DNA of 64,000 nucleotides, taken from Myxococcales bacterium. GTDB taxonomy: Bacteria; Myxococcota_A; Polyangia; Haliangiales; Haliangiaceae. Below the pieces are notes generated by a model. It worked only from the letters and a program-made list of their open reading frames with translations, was not told where the DNA came from and did not search any database. The DNA lies in NCBI GenBank assembly GCA_016706545.1, contig JADJJK010000004.1, forward strand, positions 165,751-229,750, written 5' to 3'. Every line of letters begins with the position of its first letter. Within the stretch, counting starts at the first letter, position 1. The position numbers were made by a program, and so were the translations under genes. This document shows positions 59,796 through 64,000 of this stretch, piece after piece.

Positions 59796-59966
59796 GGGCT
59801 GTGGACGGTGGCGGGCTATGGACAACCGCGCCCGTCGAGCCAGGGCAGCCGCGATGCGCGCCAGCGGCGCGGTTGACCACAGCCCTTGGCAAGGCGCAGG
59901 ACGGCCAGGGCGAGATAGGCATGCCTGACGGGTCGGCGCGCCTTACCACACCGCCACACAGCCCCT
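59796..59966. mobile_element. 172-bp element, copy R4
   Basis: Close match to R2 with ends GGGGCTGTG and CACAGCCCC. It is followed by the agaaccc microsatellite region. Confidence 0.65.
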
Positions 59967-59972
59967 GCGGCG

Positions 59973-60110
59973 GAACCAGAGACCCGGAACCCAGAGACGT
60001 AGAACCCAGAGTCGCAGAACCCAGAGACCCGGAACCCAGAGACGCAGAACCCAGAGTCGCAGAACCCAGAGTCGCAGAACCCAGAGACCCGGAACCCGGA
60101 GAACCAGAGA
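59973..60110. repeat. 15-bp minisatellite (agaacccagagtcgc)
   Basis: About nine imperfect copies of agaacccagagtcgc and agacccggaacccag follow each other. A similar short stretch separates R1-R2 and R3-R4. The ggtacc(a/g)gaa and agagagag signature appears at 49280, 59776 and 60120. No gene is visible between 59427 and 60141. Confidence 0.75.
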
Positions 60111-60141
60111 ACCAGAATTTGGTACCGGAATCAGAGAGAGA

Positions 60142-61737
60142 TCACTGGGCGATGAGCTCGACTCCATGGTGCTCGAGGAGGTCGCCGGTGAGGGTGTCGA
60201 GGCGGGCGACGGTCTGATGGTAATCAGCGACGGCGCGGGCGAGGGCGCGTTCGCTGTCGACGACCTCGGCTTGTCGATCAAGGACGGAGTAGGTGGTGCT
60301 GCGGCCGGCGAGGAAGTTGGCCTGCTCGGCGTCAAGGGTCTCGTTGGCGAGGGCGATGGCCTTCTGTGCGAGGCCGACGCGCTGGCGCGCGGCCACGACG
60401 GCGTCGTGAACGACCATCACCTCGGTGCGGATGCGGTGGGCGCGCTCGGCTGCGCTGACGACGACGGCGCTGCGGCGCTTCTCGGCGCCGCGGACGGCGG
60501 CGGAGCGGGCGCCGCCGAGCTCGTACTGGAGCGCGAGGCGCACGCCGATCTCGTACGTATTTCCGGATCCGATCTCGCCGAGGGCGTTGCCCACGTTCTC
60601 GCCGTTGCCGATGAGCGCGGCATCCAGGGTCAGGTCGACCTGGGGCTTGTGGCGATCACGCGCGGAGGCGACGTCGAGCTCGGCCACCTTCTTGTCGGCG
60701 ACGAGCTGGGACAGCTCGGGGTTTCGCTCGAGGCTGCGGGCCAGGAGTTCGGGCAGGTCGAAGGTGCGGGCGTCGAGCTGGAAGCTCTCGGTGGGCAGCA
60801 CGACGTCGGCCTCGCCCTCCACATCCAGCGCGATCAGGCGGCGCAGCTCCATGGACCGACCGCGCAGCTCCACCTTCGCGCGCAGGAGCGCCTCCTCGCG
60901 GACCGCGAGCTGGTACTCCACGGCCTTGACGGCGTTGGACGCGACGAGTCCGGCGCGGCGGCCCTCGGCGGTCTGCTCTAGCTGCTTCTTGCCGAGCGCG
61001 AAGGACTTCTCCGCGACGGTCATGGCCTGGGTGGCATACGCGAGCTCCCAGTACGCCACCACGATATCGCGCAACGCCTCCTCGGCCGCGAGCTGGGCGC
61101 CAAACATCGCCGAGCTGCTCTGGGCCTTGGCCTTGCGCGCGTTCTCGAGCCCGGCGGTGGTGAGGCCGCGCAAGAGCGGCTGGGAGAGCGAGATGCCGGC
61201 GCGCGCGGCGCTGTTCTCCGCCACCTCCCTCCCGGCGTCCACCTGCCCGCCCTGGGGCAAGATCTGCGACACATCAAAGGCCTGCTCTCGCCGCGACATG
61301 GCCGCGGTCAGGGTCAGCGCGCCGCCGGAGGGCAACCGCTTGGCCAGGCTGAGCTGACCATCCACGGTGAGCTCTTCGAGGAGCTGCACGGGCTCGGGGT
61401 CGGGCCGGTCCACGTTCTGGCGCCGCCACCCAAGCTCGCTCGCCGCGACCCACTCTTGCTCGAGCTCGGCGGCGGTGGAGTCTTCGCGCGCGGCGGCGCG
61501 CAAGAGACGCGCCCTTCGGAGACCAGGGCTCTGCTGCACCGCCAGGTCGATCACCGCGGCCAGCGTCACCGCTGTCGAGGGCGAGTCCTCGGCCGGCGGC
61601 GGCGCCTCGGTGGCTGCCGACGCCCGCTGGGCGCGGCGCGCGCGGCGCTCCGCGCTGGCCACGGGCGAGGTCCACGCGGATGCGGCGAGGGTCACAAGGA
61701 GCGTGGACAAGGCGATCGTCGATGCACGGGGCCGCAT
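60142..61737 (-). CDS. TolC-family outer-membrane factor
   Basis: The start at ATG 61737 gives 531 residues with a signal peptide (ALSTLLVTLAASAWTSPVASA). Two OEP-type halves follow, each with a beta segment and long helices: LAAVIDLAVQQSPGLRRARLL and LLARSLERNPELSQLVADKKVA, with RAGISLSQPLLRG between. This is the channel of tripartite export systems. It is divergent from the membrane fusion protein gene to the right, separated by 273 bases, and the two probably form one export system with an ABC or RND pump outside the window. The stop lies 31 bases after the minisatellite. Confidence 0.92.
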   Translation of the reverse strand: MRPRASTIALSTLLVTLAASAWTSPVASAERRARRAQRASAATEAPPPAEDSPSTAVTLAAVIDLAVQQSPGLRRARLLRAAAREDSTAAELEQEWVAASELGWRRQNVDRPDPEPVQLLEELTVDGQLSLAKRLPSGGALTLTAAMSRREQAFDVSQILPQGGQVDAGREVAENSAARAGISLSQPLLRGLTTAGLENARKAKAQSSSAMFGAQLAAEEALRDIVVAYWELAYATQAMTVAEKSFALGKKQLEQTAEGRRAGLVASNAVKAVEYQLAVREEALLRAKVELRGRSMELRRLIALDVEGEADVVLPTESFQLDARTFDLPELLARSLERNPELSQLVADKKVAELDVASARDRHKPQVDLTLDAALIGNGENVGNALGEIGSGNTYEIGVRLALQYELGGARSAAVRGAEKRRSAVVVSAAERAHRIRTEVMVVHDAVVAARQRVGLAQKAIALANETLDAEQANFLAGRSTTYSVLDRQAEVVDSERALARAVADYHQTVARLDTLTGDLLEHHGVELIAQ

Positions 61738-62010
61738 CACCTCGGAGTAAGCAGAGGCCGTGCCAGGACCGCGGCGCCCAGCGGCACTGCCCTCCTCCGT
61801 TGGATCGCGGGGGCTACTTCGCAGAAACCGCGGCACATTAGAAGATGCCTTGGCTGGCGCGGCCAGCAAGGCAGGCCGAAGCCGGCCGCTTCTTGGCAGG
61901 CCTGGGACCTGTCTACCCGCGGCCTCATCTGCCCCGATGGCCCCCGCCATGACCTCGGGCTGAGCGAAGAAAGCCGAGAGAATGCGAGGCCTTTGGAGCA
62001 GATCCCCATG

Positions 62011-64000
62011 GGCACCGAGCTTGCAATGATGTCGCTCGCCATGCGCGGCTCCCCCCCACGATCGTCGTTCCCTGAGCACCGCCGGGCTCCGGCCGAAGGC
62101 GGCGCTCGCAGCGGCCATCCCAGCTCCCATTCCAGCGCTGAGGCTGCCACGACGATGCAGCGAGGCGCGGCGGGGAGCGAGCCCGCCACCGCGTACTGGA
62201 CGCCACGCCCACCCGCGCGCGCCGAGACCTTCTTGCCCGCCGAGGCGCTGCGGCTCGAGGACTGCGAGCCGGCGACGTCGTACCGGCCGCGCCTGTCCAG
62301 CTCGGATCGTCTGCTCGAAGTACGAGGCGGCCAGGCGCGCCCGCAAGCGGTGGCGGTGCCCACGGCACCCGCGAGCCGGCGTGGCTTGCCGCCACCGGCG
62401 CGCGTGGCCACGGTGCCCACCTCGTACACCTCGGGGGCGGTCGACGAGCCGGCGGTCGCCCCCGCGCGGTCGCGCGACCGCCGCGCCGACGATGAAGGCG
62501 CGCCAGCGCAGCCGCGGTCGCGCACCGCCTCTGGCTCCTCGCCGTCGCTGCGCCGAGACGCGGCCGCGCGCTCACCGGGCCCGCAGCCGCGCAGCCACCA
62601 GACCGCGGGCGTCGTCGAGCCGCAGACCTCCACGCCTGCCGGCGCGTCTGCCGGTGCCCCCGTCAGCGCGCCTGCTGACGCGGCGCCGCAGGGCCCGCTG
62701 CGCATCGACGCGCCCCCCGAGGTGGCGATGGCCGCCTACCCGCTGGTCCGGCGCGTGGCGCTGCAGCAAGATCTCAAGGGCGCGGACCGCGTGCTCCGCG
62801 TGGGCCTGGGCGAGCTGACCAACGCCACCACCTGCCGCACCTGGTTCATCGGCGCCGACGACGCGCCGTTCTCGCTCGAGCTGCACTCGGAGCCAGCGGC
62901 GGAAGAGCAGGCGCTGATCTCGCAGGTGGTCGCCAGCGCGCAGCCGCGGGCGTCCGGCCGCTTGCTGGTGGTGCCGGTGTTCGCCGGCAGCCGGGTCGTC
63001 GCGCTGGCGCTGCTGGCGCGCGGCGAGAGCCAGCCGGCGTTCGCGCCGGCCGATCTGCTGATGGCGCTGGTGGTGGTGCAGGAGACCGCGGGCTTCATCG
63101 TCCAGCTCCTCGTCGACCACTCTGCCAAGCAGCGCGATCTCGAGGCCGACAAGAAGTCCATCTACAACCCCGAGGCCCTGGCCAGCCAGCGCAGCCGCGG
63201 CAACGAAGGCGGCCTCATCAACATCCAGCCGCGCTGGGTCCGGGTGGCCTATCCGGTGGCGGTGCTGGTGGTGCTCGCCGGCATCATCTTCGCAGTGGTC
63301 GCGCGCGTGCCCACCTACAGCGCGGGCGCCGGCGTCATCACCATCGAGGGCATCGAGGTCACCTCGCCGAGCCCTGGCACGGTGGCGGCGATGCGCGTCA
63401 CCCCGGGCCAGGCGGTGCGCGCCGGGGAAGAGCTGGCGCGGCTCCTGGCGCAGGACGAAGAGTCGGCGCTGGCGCAGGCGGACCGCGAGTACCGCAACGC
63501 GCTGGCGACCTTGCTCTTCGACGGCGCCGACGAGGCCACCAAGGCGGCGGTGGCCGCGGCTTCGGCCACCCGGCAGCGCGCGGTCGACCGGCTCGAGGCC
63601 CGCGTCATCCGCGCGCCCAAGGACGGCGTGGTCGGCGACGTTCGCGTGCGCGGCGGCGCCGCGCTGGCCGCGGGCGACCACGTGCTGACCCTGCTGCGCC
63701 AGGACGCCGAGCCCACGGTGCTGGTGTTTCTGCCCGGCCAGGATCGCCCTCGCCTGCGCCGCGGCCAGCCGATCCAGATCGATCTCACCGGCTACACCAA
63801 GGTCCGCGAGCGCGGCACCATCGTCGAGGTCGGCACGGAGGTCATCGGCCCCAACGAGGCGCGGCGCGCGCTGGGCCAGAAGAACGCCGACGCGGTGCCG
63901 CTGAGCGGCCCGGTGGTGATGGTGCGCGCCACCCTGCCCACCCGCAACTTCAAGGTCAACCGCGACACGTTCCGCTACCACGACGGGATGAAGGCGCGGC
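62011..64000 (+). CDS. HlyD-type membrane fusion protein, 3' end outside window
   Basis: The frame is open to the window end; at least 663 residues from ATG 62011. The start is chosen as the first ATG after the divergent region; later ATGs (62026, 62029) are possible. About 230 residues of Pro/Ala/Arg low complexity come first. A GAF-like region follows (about 235-390: GRLLVVPVFAGSRVVALALL, LLMALVVVQETAGFIVQLL), then a membrane helix (about 418-438, PVAVLVVLAGIIFAVVA) and an HlyD biotin-lipoyl core (GTVAAMRVTPGQAVRAGEEL, VIRAPKDGVVGDVRVRGG). A soluble GAF-like domain ahead of the membrane is unusual. It is probably the adaptor between the TolC channel at 60142 and an exporter beyond the window. 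Confidence 0.82.

Larger units (their letters stand above)
58709..59966. mobile_element. Right direct repeat: RAYT gene plus two short elements
   Basis: Near-identical to 48109-49471 without the ~110-base segment of copy 1. It includes most of the transposase gene, its promoter and two ~172-base elements (59554-59726, 59796-59966). Together with the left repeat it brackets 49472-58708. No target-site duplication could be identified by eye. Confidence 0.75.

Noticed and set aside
48109..59966. Classical composite transposon with target duplications
   Set aside because: RAYTs do not use inverted ends for two-ended transposition, and no target-site duplication was seen.
61738..62010. Small gene in the TolC/HlyD divergent gap
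   Set aside because: The frame is open upstream of 62011, but no start codon with a ribosome site and no conserved motif were found.

Overview
The window is about 70% GC and gene-dense. It looks like a chromosome fragment from a myxobacterium or close relative (Myxococcota). The evidence is an ElbD-type four-domain ether-lipid enzyme, two myxobacterial-type outer-membrane beta-barrel proteins, a TolQ/ExbD/ExbD motor with TPR lipoproteins and an AgmX/PglI-like protein, an FHA/PP2C pair, and many TPR proteins. No rRNA, tRNA or CRISPR array was seen. Four otherwise intact genes (a TPR protein, an FHA protein, a class A PBP and smc) each carry one single-base frameshift. Two of these lie in C-runs, so draft-assembly error is likely.

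Layout. 1-17148: membrane and TPR proteins, aroC, PP2C phosphatase beside a zinc-ribbon/FHA protein, a lipoprotein overlapping a zinc phospholipase C-like protein, a SMI1/TPR-like protein, a DHH-like protein, and a large exported TPR protein divergent from PBP1A. 17346-28964: TolQ-ExbD-ExbD operon, membrane protein, TPR lipoproteins, rlmI, ftsY, two outer-membrane barrels, AgmX-like lipoprotein and a [2Fe-2S] protein. This resembles a Glt/Agl-like envelope machine mixed with housekeeping genes. 29173-37530: elb-like lipid cluster (SDR, ElbD-like fusion, LarA/DUF2088-like protein, HAD phosphatase). 37680-47294: small membrane protein, cNMP/TPR protein, class IV aminotransferase, smc and an Ig-like membrane protein.

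47513-60141 is an accessory island. A truncated DUF4157 (eCIS-core-like) gene is followed by two direct ~1.3 kb repeats. Each repeat has a RAYT/Y1 transposase gene and two ~172-bp elements with GGGGCTGTG/CACAGCCCC ends. Between the repeats lies a tight three-gene operon: a 2218-residue SIR2-NACHT-HEAT protein, a ParA/MinD-like ATPase and an HD-domain protein. I infer a STAND-type NAD-depleting immune or conflict system. Its HEAT region is a DNA-level tandem array (22 units of about 87 bp plus a partial one) with no stop in the three forward frames and long open stretches in reverse. Several units carry non-triplet indels, yet the array as a whole keeps the frame. This is the most novel feature of the window.

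The right edge has a TolC-type outer-membrane factor divergent from a truncated HlyD-type membrane fusion protein, probably parts of one export system.
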